Origin: Dysgonomonas sp. 521
GTDB lineage: Bacteria > Bacteroidota > Bacteroidia > Bacteroidales > Dysgonomonadaceae
Length of the DNA: 43,788 bases
Assembly (NCBI RefSeq): GCF_010501055.1
Contig: NZ_QVMO01000030.1
Location: 6,273-50,060, forward strand
Direction of reading: 5' to 3'
Shown here: positions 17,618 to 27,439 of the stretch, piece by piece
How positions within the stretch are numbered: the stretch's first letter is position 1
Layout: every line of letters starts with the position of its first letter
The notes under the pieces: model-generated
Seen by the model: only the letters and a program-made list of their open reading frames with translations
What the model was told of the DNA's origin: nothing
Database searches by the model: none
Position numbers and translations under genes: made by a program

Positions 17618-19525
17618 ATGCGTAAATTAATATATATTCTATCAGCCTTATGTTTCTTGCTTGCCGGTTGCGACAGGAAATATGATTCTCCACTGGATGA
17701 CGGGCGGGTAAATTCGGGCAAAGACGATCCGAAACCAAAGTATTATCTCAATCAATATGACCCGATCAGCGATCAGGGGCAATACTGGCATCCCGATATG
17801 ATGAAAAAAATGCCGACGATGCACTATGAATTATATGCTACTTCTTTAGGCAACCGGAACGAAACAGATATTCCGGGCGGGGATATCAATGCCGGATCAG
17901 GTTTCGGATTGCAATATCATTTACTGTGTCAATCGCTAAATGGAATAAATGATATAGCAGTCTCTAACGGAAGTGTATATTGCGGAATGTGGATGGATGC
18001 AGCTAACACCGTTACAGCATACAAAGACGCCCGCAGATATCTGGGTATGGCTGGGCCAAGCTTTATTGTATGGGCCGGCAATATGCTTACCAATCCGGGA
18101 TTTCTACCACTTGATGGCGGAGTAATGGACGCATTGGGACGAAATTATGTATTGACAGACGTGAGAAACAATCCGGAAAGCAGCAATGTAGCTATAGTGG
18201 CTGCACATGTACATAAAGCCATCATAGTAGATGATAGGGATAAAGCATTTTTCGATACGAATGGCTTCCAGATGGTATATGATGCCCGAACCAAGACTAC
18301 AGCAGACTCTTGGCGCGAATTTAAGGATAAATGTAATAACAGGGCTTTAGCCGTTATACCAGCCCAAACAGGAGAATTAGCCGACTTTGCCATCGCGAAC
18401 GGATTATTTGTCATAAATCTGAACAAGCAATATGGTACAAGTAGCAAGGGACAGAATACAGAACTCTTTAAAGAAGTACTGGCATGGTTGCAACCAAACT
18501 CTCCTGTATATGGCTGGGAACCAGGCGTTGGAGAAGATGAATTTGTAAACCTTGTTTCAAAAAGTGGTAATATGATGGTTGCCATTCACGAATTCAACCT
18601 GCCGTATTTTTCTTACAACTATAAAGAAAGGCAGCAACCATTACTCGCTCATGTCGTCAATCCACAAGATATTGATTTTGAAAAAGATAAAAAATTTGTT
18701 TCGTTCTACCTATCCGATGGTCCACATGCAGGCTGGATGATGAATGGTTTTGTAGAGAACTACTACAATGATCCGAATGTAGACAAAGTAAAAATGAGCT
18801 TTGGGGTTACCGCATCTAATATTAGTATGATAGATCCACTTTCCTTCGAACGGATTATAAACCAACAAAGTAAAAAGTCTACTCTGATGGAAAGTTTTGG
18901 CGGCGGATATTATTATTCCGATGATTTTGGCACAACAGCCAACCGGAAAGAATTGCTTGAGGGACTAGCTAAGAAAGTAGCAGACCATATGCGCCAGCAC
19001 CGCATCAAGGTATTAGAGCAAATAGCGCACGATCCTAAATCTGCTGCATCGATGGAAGCATACCAGGCATTTGTGGATGCTAACGATCAGCTGGAGGGAA
19101 TAATAGCTATCCAGTACGCCCCTTCTTATGCCGAAGCTGGCGGCGAAATACTTTGGGTGACAAATAAGGAAGGGTATAAAATCCCAATCATCACAGTCTG
19201 TTATTCTATCTGGAACATGGGAGCTCAGAATAGACAAAGAGATGGCACACCAACCTTTGTTGCAAATCGTCTTAATCAATCCGATTCTAAATTTTCCAGT
19301 GTGATTATTCATGCATGGAGCGATTTCACCGACACCGGACAATCTACAGATGAAATAGCAGAAAATGCAGCCGGGGGAGGAATACGGGGTGCTGCCGCAG
19401 CAGAAATGTGCGTCCGCCGGTTGAGTGAAGATTACCAAGTGGTTAATCTTCAGGAGTTAATATGGAGAGTAAGAATGCATTACGAACCCGAACAAACAAA
19501 TAAATATTTAAGTGAATATTACTAA
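17618..19525 (+). CDS. GxGYxYP-type lipoprotein, diverged paralogue
   Basis: The product (635 aa) has a lipoprotein signal with Cys18 (LAGC). It carries the GxGYxYP two-domain architecture, but the signature reads GGGYYYSD (about residues 428-435), with the proline lost. The upstream acidic motif found as SDGDN in the neighbouring paralogue is SDGPH here. The C-terminal motifs IPIITVCYSIWNMG, RDGTPTFVANRLN and IIHAWSDFTDTG line up with the paralogue. The family is a putative glycoside hydrolase group of unproven activity. With the acidic motif altered, this copy may be a surface glycan binder instead of an enzyme (inference). It takes the SusE/F position after SusD. Confidence 0.8.
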   Translation: MRKLIYILSALCFLLAGCDRKYDSPLDDGRVNSGKDDPKPKYYLNQYDPISDQGQYWHPDMMKKMPTMHYELYATSLGNRNETDIPGGDINAGSGFGLQYHLLCQSLNGINDIAVSNGSVYCGMWMDAANTVTAYKDARRYLGMAGPSFIVWAGNMLTNPGFLPLDGGVMDALGRNYVLTDVRNNPESSNVAIVAAHVHKAIIVDDRDKAFFDTNGFQMVYDARTKTTADSWREFKDKCNNRALAVIPAQTGELADFAIANGLFVINLNKQYGTSSKGQNTELFKEVLAWLQPNSPVYGWEPGVGEDEFVNLVSKSGNMMVAIHEFNLPYFSYNYKERQQPLLAHVVNPQDIDFEKDKKFVSFYLSDGPHAGWMMNGFVENYYNDPNVDKVKMSFGVTASNISMIDPLSFERIINQQSKKSTLMESFGGGYYYSDDFGTTANRKELLEGLAKKVADHMRQHRIKVLEQIAHDPKSAASMEAYQAFVDANDQLEGIIAIQYAPSYAEAGGEILWVTNKEGYKIPIITVCYSIWNMGAQNRQRDGTPTFVANRLNQSDSKFSSVIIHAWSDFTDTGQSTDEIAENAAGGGIRGAAAAEMCVRRLSEDYQVVNLQELIWRVRMHYEPEQTNKYLSEYY

Positions 19526-19549
19526 AAGATAAGAGGTTATACAGGAAGA

Positions 19550-19639
19550 TTTGTCATATTGAACGGAGTGAATTACTGGTTTAATAAAAGGTTGGCGATT
19601 TATCATGATAAAGTTTCTCACTTCGTTCATAATGACAAA
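19550..19639. repeat. Palindromic interspersed repeat (TTTGTCATnnTGAACGnAGTGA arms)
   Basis: The left arm 19550-19572 and the reverse complement of the right arm (ending 19639) share TTTGTCAT, then TGAACG and AGTGA. A related, more degraded element is at 30745-30876. The 161-base gap between the two GxGYxYP genes is filled by this element. It could act as an operon-internal RNA hairpin that tunes downstream expression. Confidence 0.7.
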
Positions 19640-19686
19640 CATAACTAATAGCCTCATCTTAATGCCCATCAAAAAAATAAGTAAAG

Positions 19687-21423
19687 ATGAAAATACCTAA
19701 AATTATTATAGTTATAGCTTTAGTCTTGTTGCCTAATATATTGGCTGCCTGGGAGTACGATGGAAGATATGGCTGGCCGGAACAAAAAGCTCCCAAAAAA
19801 CTTATTCATTGCAAACCTGCGAGTAATGTTGCCGAAGCAATGTTACTGGAATCTTTATCTGGACTGGCCGCACAAGCTGTAAACGAAGGCAAATTTGATG
19901 AAATGGTCTGGATAGATATCGACAATCTATCATATAAATATATCTATGATAATTCTATAAAAACGTTACAGATAAAATCAGTGACCAATATGGATATATG
20001 GGGACTGCTGGATTACCTGAAAAAGAAAAAAGTAATAAAAGGATATGTTCTATACAAATTGGATAAACAACGGCCAAATGCTTACAGTTCATATCCCGAT
20101 ATCGATTATTCGTCTAATGTAGCTACAGTATATGCATCTCTGCTAAAAGGAGTATTGATAGACGAAAGCCTTGCAGATGAAGCAAAAAAGCACGGACTGA
20201 AACAGCTCAAAGACGCCCGCTATGAAAACCCGATAGAATGCTTCAACAAGAACAAGAATAAACTGAATAATTCATCAGCGCTGAGTATTCCCCCTACCGT
20301 GACCAATCTTCGTGATTATGCTATAGCGCATAAACTGATGCTATATGCCGACAAAAAGGAAATTATCAATCCTGTACTGGAATGGGTAAAACCTCTCTCT
20401 CCTATACTGGGATGGGGATGTGGCGACGAATACGACTTTACGAGCCTGATTGCTGAATGGGGACATTACAATTCTGCTACTAACTGGTGCTGGAATTTGC
20501 CTTTCATCACTTCTGTTGGAGAAAAGGCTCCGCTGAAAAAGGCTAATGAAATAAGCCCGAACCAGATTAACTATAATGACAAATCTTCTTTCCATACATT
20601 CGTAATGAGTGATGGGGATAATATGCAGTGGACAATGGGTAAATTCCTCGAAACACCACTGTATCTGGGTAATCAAAACAGAGATAAGGTAGGCTTGACA
20701 TGGACGCTATGCCCCATCAATCTGTCTGTTGTTTCTCCGTTTACATGGAATTCCATAGCAGAAGTTCAGACACATAAATTCAGCTATCTGGAATATGGCG
20801 GAGGTTATCAGTATCCGGATTTGTTCGCATCGAAAAGGCCGAACAGACTGGAACTGGTACGGGAATTTGCCAAACGAATCAATTACCATCTGAAAAAACT
20901 GGATATAAAGATATTCGGATTCATCTGTCGTGATGTTTCGGGACAGGATGCCCAAGATGCTTTTCAGATATACGCCGAAGAAATGGAAGACATAACAGGA
21001 ATGCTGGCCGTCCAGTATTTCCCATACGAACTGGATGGAGAAATTTATTGGAAAAAGAATAGAAGAGGAATCGACATTCCGGTCGTTACATCTCGTTACA
21101 GTATTTGGGATGAAGTCAACAAACATCGTCCTCGAGCCGGAACGCCAGAGTTTATTGCATCACTTATCAATAGGGATGTGACAGCCGCAAAAGAAAATAA
21201 AGAAAAAAGCGAAAACAGCCTGTCATGGACAATAGTACATGCATGGTCTAATTTTTCGAAATCGAGTAAAGTAGTAGAAAAACCAGCTGTAGGCTTCAAT
21301 CCGGTAGAAACTGCTAGCAAGATGTTGATCGATGATATCAAAACAGTTTCGGCCAATGAGCTCTTGTGGCGCATCAGGATGAAATACAGGACTGAACAAA
21401 CAAGAGCATTGCTTGATAAATAA
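19687..21423 (+). CDS. GxGYxYP-type putative glycoside hydrolase
   Basis: The product (578 aa) has a cleavable signal peptide (IIIVIALVLLPNILAAW) rather than a lipobox, so it is periplasmic or secreted. The signature is canonical, GGGYQYPD at about residues 371-378. An acidic SDGDNMQW motif lies about 65 residues before it, and the C-terminal block IDIPVVTSRYSIWDE / RAGTPEFIASLIN / IVHAWSNFS matches the preceding paralogue. The GxGYxYP family is found in PULs and is presumed hydrolytic, but I know of no proven reaction. This copy keeps the residues that the lipoprotein paralogue has lost. Confidence 0.82.
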   Translation: MKIPKIIIVIALVLLPNILAAWEYDGRYGWPEQKAPKKLIHCKPASNVAEAMLLESLSGLAAQAVNEGKFDEMVWIDIDNLSYKYIYDNSIKTLQIKSVTNMDIWGLLDYLKKKKVIKGYVLYKLDKQRPNAYSSYPDIDYSSNVATVYASLLKGVLIDESLADEAKKHGLKQLKDARYENPIECFNKNKNKLNNSSALSIPPTVTNLRDYAIAHKLMLYADKKEIINPVLEWVKPLSPILGWGCGDEYDFTSLIAEWGHYNSATNWCWNLPFITSVGEKAPLKKANEISPNQINYNDKSSFHTFVMSDGDNMQWTMGKFLETPLYLGNQNRDKVGLTWTLCPINLSVVSPFTWNSIAEVQTHKFSYLEYGGGYQYPDLFASKRPNRLELVREFAKRINYHLKKLDIKIFGFICRDVSGQDAQDAFQIYAEEMEDITGMLAVQYFPYELDGEIYWKKNRRGIDIPVVTSRYSIWDEVNKHRPRAGTPEFIASLINRDVTAAKENKEKSENSLSWTIVHAWSNFSKSSKVVEKPAVGFNPVETASKMLIDDIKTVSANELLWRIRMKYRTEQTRALLDK

Positions 21424-21452
21424 CTGAAAACTAAATATAAAACAGATATATT

Positions 21453-24311
21453 ATGAACTGGAAATTTATTATAGTATTGATGTTATTGGCATCAGCCGGA
21501 CTAAAATCCCAACAAAGTTCTTTTACCATAAAGAATGTTGAGCCGATACAGTATGAAAAACGAGACGGGTCTCTAAAAATTCTGTCATATATAAAATCAG
21601 ACCAGATAAAAGCATTAAAGATATTACTCGACAGGAAAGAGATCAAAGCTACCTCGACCTCATCTGCAGACAGTGTTCTGGTATGGCTTCCGCTTATCGG
21701 AGATACAAATGTGCTGGAATTTCTTGACATTAAAGGAAAACCTATTAATAAGCAGGTCGTTTCAGCTATGATACCAAAAGACTGGGGATATTTTCAGAAC
21801 GGGACGATACATATCATTCAATCATCTCATCAGGACATTGCATGGATGAATACACCGGAATATTGCCGTGAGGAGCGTATTGAAGACATTATTATACCAG
21901 CTTTGGATATAATGAAAGAAGACGACAAATTTACCTTCGAGATGGAACAGACATTAAATCTGATGGAATTCCTCGAAAAATACCCGAACCGCAAAAGTGA
22001 AATTATGCAACGCTACAAAGAAGGACGTTTTATATGGGGTGCAACATACAATCAACCATATGAAGGATTGTCCACAGGCGAACAACTGATCAGGCAGGTA
22101 TATTACGGACGAAAATGGATACGTGAGAATCTTCCTGGATGTGATGATTTTACAGCCAATAATATAGATGTTCCGGGGCGTTCGTTACAGGTTCCTCAGA
22201 TCTTCGCAAAAAGCGGCATAAAATATTTCTTTATCAGCCGTATGGGCGAAGGCTTTTATGACTGGTATAGTCCCGACGGATCAAAAATATTTACTTATAC
22301 GCCGGGAAACTACGGGTGGGCTACACTGATATGGAAATTCTTTGATGATGGTGCAGTTCATGCTTTCAATCGTTTACATCATCGTTCTGCATTGTGGAGT
22401 AATTATTACAAAAAGCATAATATCCCGCCTCACTATGCCGTATTGATGAGTTGTGATGCTACCAAGCCTGTAAATTTCCGGACAGTGATCGATGAATGGA
22501 ATAATATATCAGCATTGTCGGAGATACCATTGCCTAAACTTAAAAACTCCACATCAGAAGAGTTTTTCCACACTATCAATAACGGTAGCGCTTCTTTTGA
22601 AAAAATCTCAGGAGAACGCCCCGACCTGTGGCTCTATATTCATGGTCCGGCACATTATCAGGCAACAGCCCACAAAAGGGAAGCGGGCGTTTTACTTCCT
22701 GCGGCAGAAACATTTACCACGTTTAATTCCATCCTGAATAATACTGTAAGCAGTTATCCGCGGACAAGTTTCGACAGGGCATGGATGGCGTCTATCTATC
22801 CCGATCATGGGTTGGGCGGCAAAAACGGAGATATCACAGACAAAATATTCGAAGACAGCCTGGCTATTAGTCGCAATATGGGAGAACAACTGTTAAATAA
22901 TGCTTTGACTTCCATCGCCTCGAAGGTAAAAGCAAATCAGAATGATATTGTAGTTTTTAATGACCTTACATGGAACCGTAGCGATATAGCTTATTATGAG
23001 TTGGATAAATCGTTAGGGAGCAATGTAGTAATAAATGATGAAAAAGGAAAAGCTGTTCCTTCTCAGATTGTCATCAAAGATGGGGAAACGATGATTGCAT
23101 TCCAGGCCAGTGATATTCCATCGATAGGTTATAAAACATATTCCATTTCGGAAGGAAAGGCCACAACTCAGTTGCCTGCGGGAGTAGATCAACTTTCTAA
23201 TTATTATGAGAATAAATATTATAAAATACTTCTTGGGAATGGAGGAATTGAATCTTTATATGATAAAGAATTGCAAAAAGAACTGCTGGAAACTTCAAAG
23301 TTTAAGGGAGGTGATATTCTGGATGGAGGATATACCGGACATGGAGCAGGTGAGTTTACGCAAATAAAAGGCCTGACTGCCGGAGACCTAACTCCGCTAA
23401 GCAGTAAATCTACAATATGGGCACAGACCGCATCAGGTCCTTTATTCAGTGAATACAAAAATGAGCAGCAAACAACAAATGCCAAAGTAGTTCAGACAAT
23501 CCGGATATATCATGAATATAAAAAAATAGACTTTGACATATCTCTTGTTGATTTCAATGGAGCTCATAACCGTCAATATCGCATAGCCTTTCCTCTGAAG
23601 ATGGAAGATAGGAAGATCAATTATGAAGTACCCATGGCGGTAATGGAAGTAGGAACAGACGATCTGAAAAAGATACCCCGCGGCTGGGGCTGGGAAGGTA
23701 CATATACAAACCTACCAGAAGAATCGCATCCCCGCGAAATACAGAATTTCATGTCTGCCAACGGAAACGGTTTCGGATTCACTATGTCTTCGTGTGTAGC
23801 TGTAGGCGATTATATCGACCCATCGCGCGAACAGGCAGATTATCCTGTATTACAAGGCATTTTGCTTTCATCACATAAAAGTTGTCATGGCGAAGGGAAT
23901 TGGTATTCTCAGCCGGGGACGCATCATTATAGCTTCTCTGTATCGTCACACAACGAAGGTTGGGAAAACGGCTATCAGTTTGGTATAGCAGCCAATCATC
24001 CGTTACGAGTAGTCAAAAAAGAAAACAAAGGAGGGATATTGGACAAAAAGGACAGTTTCCTTACTGTCTCCGATCCGTTTGTTGCACTAAGCCTTATCAA
24101 AAAGGCTGATAATGACGATCATATTATCATCCGCCTTACCGAAATGAAAGGACGCGACACTAATGTACAGATCACATTACCAAGGGAAGTGAAAAAGGTG
24201 GTAAGGACAAATCTTATAGAAGATGAAACAGGATTAGTAAATACATCGGGAAAGACCATAACTCTTCCCATGGGTAAAAAGTCTATCGAAACATTCAAGC
24301 TAATATTTTAG
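21453..24311 (+). CDS. GH38 family alpha-mannosidase
   Basis: The product (952 aa) has a signal peptide ending LKSQQ and a GH38 catalytic domain. The zinc-binding His-x-Asp is SSHQDIAW (His126, Asp128), the likely nucleophile Asp239 is in NNIDVPGRS, and a third zinc-ligand region is IHGPAHYQATAHKR (His397 or His401). The GH38 mid and C-terminal beta domains follow. It should retain stereochemistry and cleave alpha-mannosidic linkages in the periplasm. Spacing is 29 bases to the upstream gene and 3 to the GH92 remnant. Exact linkage preference cannot be read. Confidence 0.9.
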   Translation: MNWKFIIVLMLLASAGLKSQQSSFTIKNVEPIQYEKRDGSLKILSYIKSDQIKALKILLDRKEIKATSTSSADSVLVWLPLIGDTNVLEFLDIKGKPINKQVVSAMIPKDWGYFQNGTIHIIQSSHQDIAWMNTPEYCREERIEDIIIPALDIMKEDDKFTFEMEQTLNLMEFLEKYPNRKSEIMQRYKEGRFIWGATYNQPYEGLSTGEQLIRQVYYGRKWIRENLPGCDDFTANNIDVPGRSLQVPQIFAKSGIKYFFISRMGEGFYDWYSPDGSKIFTYTPGNYGWATLIWKFFDDGAVHAFNRLHHRSALWSNYYKKHNIPPHYAVLMSCDATKPVNFRTVIDEWNNISALSEIPLPKLKNSTSEEFFHTINNGSASFEKISGERPDLWLYIHGPAHYQATAHKREAGVLLPAAETFTTFNSILNNTVSSYPRTSFDRAWMASIYPDHGLGGKNGDITDKIFEDSLAISRNMGEQLLNNALTSIASKVKANQNDIVVFNDLTWNRSDIAYYELDKSLGSNVVINDEKGKAVPSQIVIKDGETMIAFQASDIPSIGYKTYSISEGKATTQLPAGVDQLSNYYENKYYKILLGNGGIESLYDKELQKELLETSKFKGGDILDGGYTGHGAGEFTQIKGLTAGDLTPLSSKSTIWAQTASGPLFSEYKNEQQTTNAKVVQTIRIYHEYKKIDFDISLVDFNGAHNRQYRIAFPLKMEDRKINYEVPMAVMEVGTDDLKKIPRGWGWEGTYTNLPEESHPREIQNFMSANGNGFGFTMSSCVAVGDYIDPSREQADYPVLQGILLSSHKSCHGEGNWYSQPGTHHYSFSVSSHNEGWENGYQFGIAANHPLRVVKKENKGGILDKKDSFLTVSDPFVALSLIKKADNDDHIIIRLTEMKGRDTNVQITLPREVKKVVRTNLIEDETGLVNTSGKTITLPMGKKSIETFKLIF

Positions 24312-24314
24312 AAG

Positions 24315-24785
24315 ATGAGAGTCAGACACACCATATTGATAATAAGTATTGTTAATCTTCTATTCTCACGCTCCAATGATAATCGTGGAAAGGTTGATCT
24401 TTCTAAGTGGGTGAATCCTTTTGTCGGAACGTTGCATGAGGGATATTGCTTTCCAGGGGCAACAGTTCCGTTGGGGAATCCCAATAATCCTATGGAGGCA
24501 AATAAATATCTGCCGCGCTGGGGGCTATGGGGAAAGGAGACAAATACAATGATAGGTAATCATACTGCGATCGATTTGCCTAATGGAAAGCTGTTCAGAA
24601 TAAAAGCAGATAATCTTTCAACAGGAAACTACATTGTTTCCGAAGTCTGGTTAAAAGGTAAACAGCTGAACCGTTTGTATATCACCCATGATGAAATAAT
24701 GAAAGGTGGTGACCTACGATTTGTAATGAAAGCTGATAAAGAAAATATATTAGGAATTTTAAAATCTGGATTTAATGGAAACTAA
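24315..24785 (+). pseudogene. GH92 alpha-mannosidase remnant with the catalytic core deleted
   Basis: The open frame (156 aa) strings together three pieces of a GH92 enzyme in order. Residues 32-54 are the N-terminal WVNPFVG...FPGATVPLG. Residues 65-83 are a middle segment, YLPRWGLWGKETNTMIGNH. Residues 88-140 are the C-terminal end, NGKLFRIKADN...YITHDEIMKGG. Full GH92 enzymes are about 700 residues, so well over 500 residues are missing in at least two in-frame deletions; the catalytic glutamate region and calcium site are gone. The frame is intact and overlaps the MFS gene by 11 bases, so it may be kept for translational coupling. A functional miniature protein is possible but unlikely. 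Confidence 0.85.
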
Positions 24786-25926
24786 ATCGCAATATTCTGT
24801 AATAAAACTGCTTCCTGTGCTATTCAGCTTTTTTGTAATGGGATTCGTAGATGTGGTCGGTATATCGGTCAGCTATGTCAAAAAAGATTTTACTCTGAAT
24901 GATACAACTGCCAACCTATTACCTATGCTTGTTTTCCTATGGTTTGCCGTTTGTTCGTTGCCTGTGGGGATTATGATGAGACGTATCGGACGTAAAAAGA
25001 CTGTGCTGATAAGTGCTATAATAACAGCCGCAGGTATGTTGATACCACTACTCAATTATTCTTTCCCTATTATACTGACTGCTTTTGCATTATTAGGCAT
25101 TGGAAATACAATATTGCAGGTATCACTCAATCCGCTGGTAACAAATGTCTCACGCGCCGATAAGCTAACGAGTATGCTTACCTTGGGACAGTTTATAAAA
25201 GCTATATCATCGGCACTAGGACCTGTATTGGTCGGATTTGCAGCCGCCAGTCTGGGTAACTGGCAATATATATTCCCTATCTATGCTGTAGTTACAGCTC
25301 TATCATTTGTTTGGTTAGTATTTACTCCCATTCATGAAGAGAAAATTGCGGAGACGAACAACAAACGATCTATATTAAACCTGTTCAAGGATAAGTATTT
25401 GCTGATCCTGTTTACAGCTATCCTGCTTAGTGTAGGATTCGAAGTCGGGCTAATGACAGCCGTTCCAAAATATTTTCAGGAGAGTTATGCGCTATCCCTC
25501 GAAACAGGGGGGTATGCCTGTACTCTTTATTTTATAGCCCGTACGATAGGTACATTCGGAGGAGCTGTTTTATTAAGCAGACTGCCTGTAAAAAGATTCT
25601 TCATAGTTTCGCTTGTGATTGGTATTGGTAGTTTCCTTGCTTTTCTCATAGCGAGTAATACTACAATGCTTTATATAAGCTTGTTTACCATCGGACTAGG
25701 CTGTGCTAATATATTCCCTGTAATTTTTTCCACAGCATTGCAATATAAAAAGGAATATACTGATGAAATATCTGCTATGATGATTATGGGAGTATCTGGC
25801 GGAGCATTAATTCCCCCACTGATGGGTATCCTAGCTGATGCCTCAACCCAGCAAATAAGTTTGATTATTCCATTATGCGCCCTCATATACATCTTATTTG
25901 TGGCCATATATATCATAAAGAAATAA
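24775..25926 (+). CDS. MFS sugar transporter
   Basis: The product (383 aa) has about twelve hydrophobic helices and the MFS loop motif GIMMRRIGRKKTVLIS between helices 2 and 3. It resembles the FucP/GlcP-like sugar permeases of Bacteroidota. It would carry the released monosaccharide, or a modified derivative, over the inner membrane, linking the periplasmic glycosidases to the cytoplasmic methyltransferase genes that follow 12 bases downstream. Its start overlaps the end of the GH92 remnant. Confidence 0.88.
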   Translation: METKSQYSVIKLLPVLFSFFVMGFVDVVGISVSYVKKDFTLNDTTANLLPMLVFLWFAVCSLPVGIMMRRIGRKKTVLISAIITAAGMLIPLLNYSFPIILTAFALLGIGNTILQVSLNPLVTNVSRADKLTSMLTLGQFIKAISSALGPVLVGFAAASLGNWQYIFPIYAVVTALSFVWLVFTPIHEEKIAETNNKRSILNLFKDKYLLILFTAILLSVGFEVGLMTAVPKYFQESYALSLETGGYACTLYFIARTIGTFGGAVLLSRLPVKRFFIVSLVIGIGSFLAFLIASNTTMLYISLFTIGLGCANIFPVIFSTALQYKKEYTDEISAMMIMGVSGGALIPPLMGILADASTQQISLIIPLCALIYILFVAIYIIKK

Positions 25927-25938
25927 ACAACAAACACT

Positions 25939-27021
25939 ATGAAAGAAATGAATTCATTAGAAAGATGTTTAGCCGTTCTTAACGGAGAAGTGCCCGATTA
26001 TCTTCCTATAATCCCACAAAGCTTCATGTTTGCAATAGAAACCGCCGGCATGCAAATAAAAGATGTGAACTGGAATGGGGCTAAGATGGCGGAAGCACAT
26101 ATCATCTCACAGGAAAAATATGGCTATGACGGTTGTGTCATAGACTTTGATGATGCTACTATTGCCGAAGCAATAGGTGCAAAAGTTATATTCCGTGACG
26201 ATGAGCCGGCTATTGTAAACGAAGAAGAACCAGTATTAAAGAATCTGCGGGATATCTACGATCTGGAATTGCCGGACCCTGATAAATCAGGCCGTTTGAA
26301 TATCTGGCTCGAAGCAACCACCAGATTGACGGAAGCTATCGGAGACCATGTATTTGTCATGGGACGTGCCGATCAGGGTCCCTTCAGTATTGCCTGCCTG
26401 CTGCGGGGTACTACCCGCTTTATGATGGATCTGTATACAGAAGATGAACTGGTGATCCACGATGTAATAGATTATTGCTGCAAAGCGAGCGCCATATTTG
26501 CGAAAGCTCAGAAGGATGCCGGCGCACATGCAACTTCAATTGGAGATGCACTGGCAGGGCCTAATCTTATTTCTCCGGATATGTACAGGCAATTTGCTTA
26601 TGAACCGGAAAAAAAACTGATAAAGGAAGTACAGGACTATGGTATCCCAATGTCTCTGCATATTTGTGGCGACACAAATAAAATAATTGAAGATATGGGA
26701 CATACCGGAGCCCAAATAATAGAAATAGACTGGAAACTTGATCTTGCATATGCCCGGAAGGTACTGCCCGAGTCTACTGTACTGATGGGGAATGTAAATC
26801 CAAGTGATCCGTTGGTATTCGGTACTCCCGATGATATCGATCTGGCTGTAAGAAAAGTGATGGACGCAACAAAAGGAAAAGGCTTGTTTATCAGTTCGGG
26901 ATGTGCCTTGGGGCGCAATACACCTTCTGTTAATCTGTCTGCATTTATTGCAGCCGGACGTAAATATGGATCGTATGAAGAAGTAATAAAACTAAGAAAC
27001 CAGGCTCATGAAACTGATTGA
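25939..27021 (+). CDS. Uroporphyrinogen decarboxylase-fold methyltransferase (1)
   Basis: The product (360 aa) belongs to the URO-D superfamily branch that includes MtaA/MtbA, CmuA and the aryl-ether demethylases such as OdmB/MtvB. The zinc ligands of that branch are visible as His241-x-Cys243 (SLHICGD) and Cys322 (ISSGCALGRNTPS). It starts NSLERCLAVLNGEVPDYLPIIPQ, the typical opening, and a second ATG three codons in is possible. The corrinoid-protein gene close by, and the absence of other haem-synthesis genes, argue against HemE. Role inferred: transfer of methyl from an unknown substrate to the corrinoid protein, or from it to an acceptor. Confidence 0.85.
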   Translation: MKEMNSLERCLAVLNGEVPDYLPIIPQSFMFAIETAGMQIKDVNWNGAKMAEAHIISQEKYGYDGCVIDFDDATIAEAIGAKVIFRDDEPAIVNEEEPVLKNLRDIYDLELPDPDKSGRLNIWLEATTRLTEAIGDHVFVMGRADQGPFSIACLLRGTTRFMMDLYTEDELVIHDVIDYCCKASAIFAKAQKDAGAHATSIGDALAGPNLISPDMYRQFAYEPEKKLIKEVQDYGIPMSLHICGDTNKIIEDMGHTGAQIIEIDWKLDLAYARKVLPESTVLMGNVNPSDPLVFGTPDDIDLAVRKVMDATKGKGLFISSGCALGRNTPSVNLSAFIAAGRKYGSYEEVIKLRNQAHETD

Positions 27022-27427
27022 AGAATATATACATGAAGAAATTGGCTACAATCCTTTCTTTATAAGAGATGGATGGCAAGTTGCAAAGCTGAATCCGCTT
27101 CGCGGACACGGACCAGATGAGATAGACAGGATAGAAGTGCATAAGAGTACAGACGAGGTTTTTATACTTATACATGGAACAGCAGTACTGATTGCTGCCA
27201 ATATACAGCAAGACGATATAATCAGTTTTCATAATATTCTGATGAAACCAGGGATTGTTTATAATTTACCTGAAGGGGTGTGGCATAATATCGCCATGAA
27301 GAAAGGTGCTGAACTCATTATTGTAGAAAAAGACAATACTCATTTAAATGACTGTGAGTATAGAAATCTTAGCCTTTCGCAACAATCGGAATTGAAAGAG
27401 CAAATAAAAGATATTTTAAATAGCTAA
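27008..27427 (+). CDS. Small cupin-like protein
   Basis: The product (139 aa) has two cupin motifs: EVHKSTDEVFILIHGTAVLI and, about 50 residues later, YNLPEGVWHNIAM. It is cytoplasmic, with no signal. It overlaps the preceding methyltransferase by 14 bases, indicating translational coupling. The substrate cannot be told; a sugar-binding or isomerising role, or a chaperone-like role in the methyl-transfer module, are both open. Confidence 0.65.
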   Translation: MKLIEEYIHEEIGYNPFFIRDGWQVAKLNPLRGHGPDEIDRIEVHKSTDEVFILIHGTAVLIAANIQQDDIISFHNILMKPGIVYNLPEGVWHNIAMKKGAELIIVEKDNTHLNDCEYRNLSLSQQSELKEQIKDILNS

Positions 27428-27439
27428 AACTAATATAAA

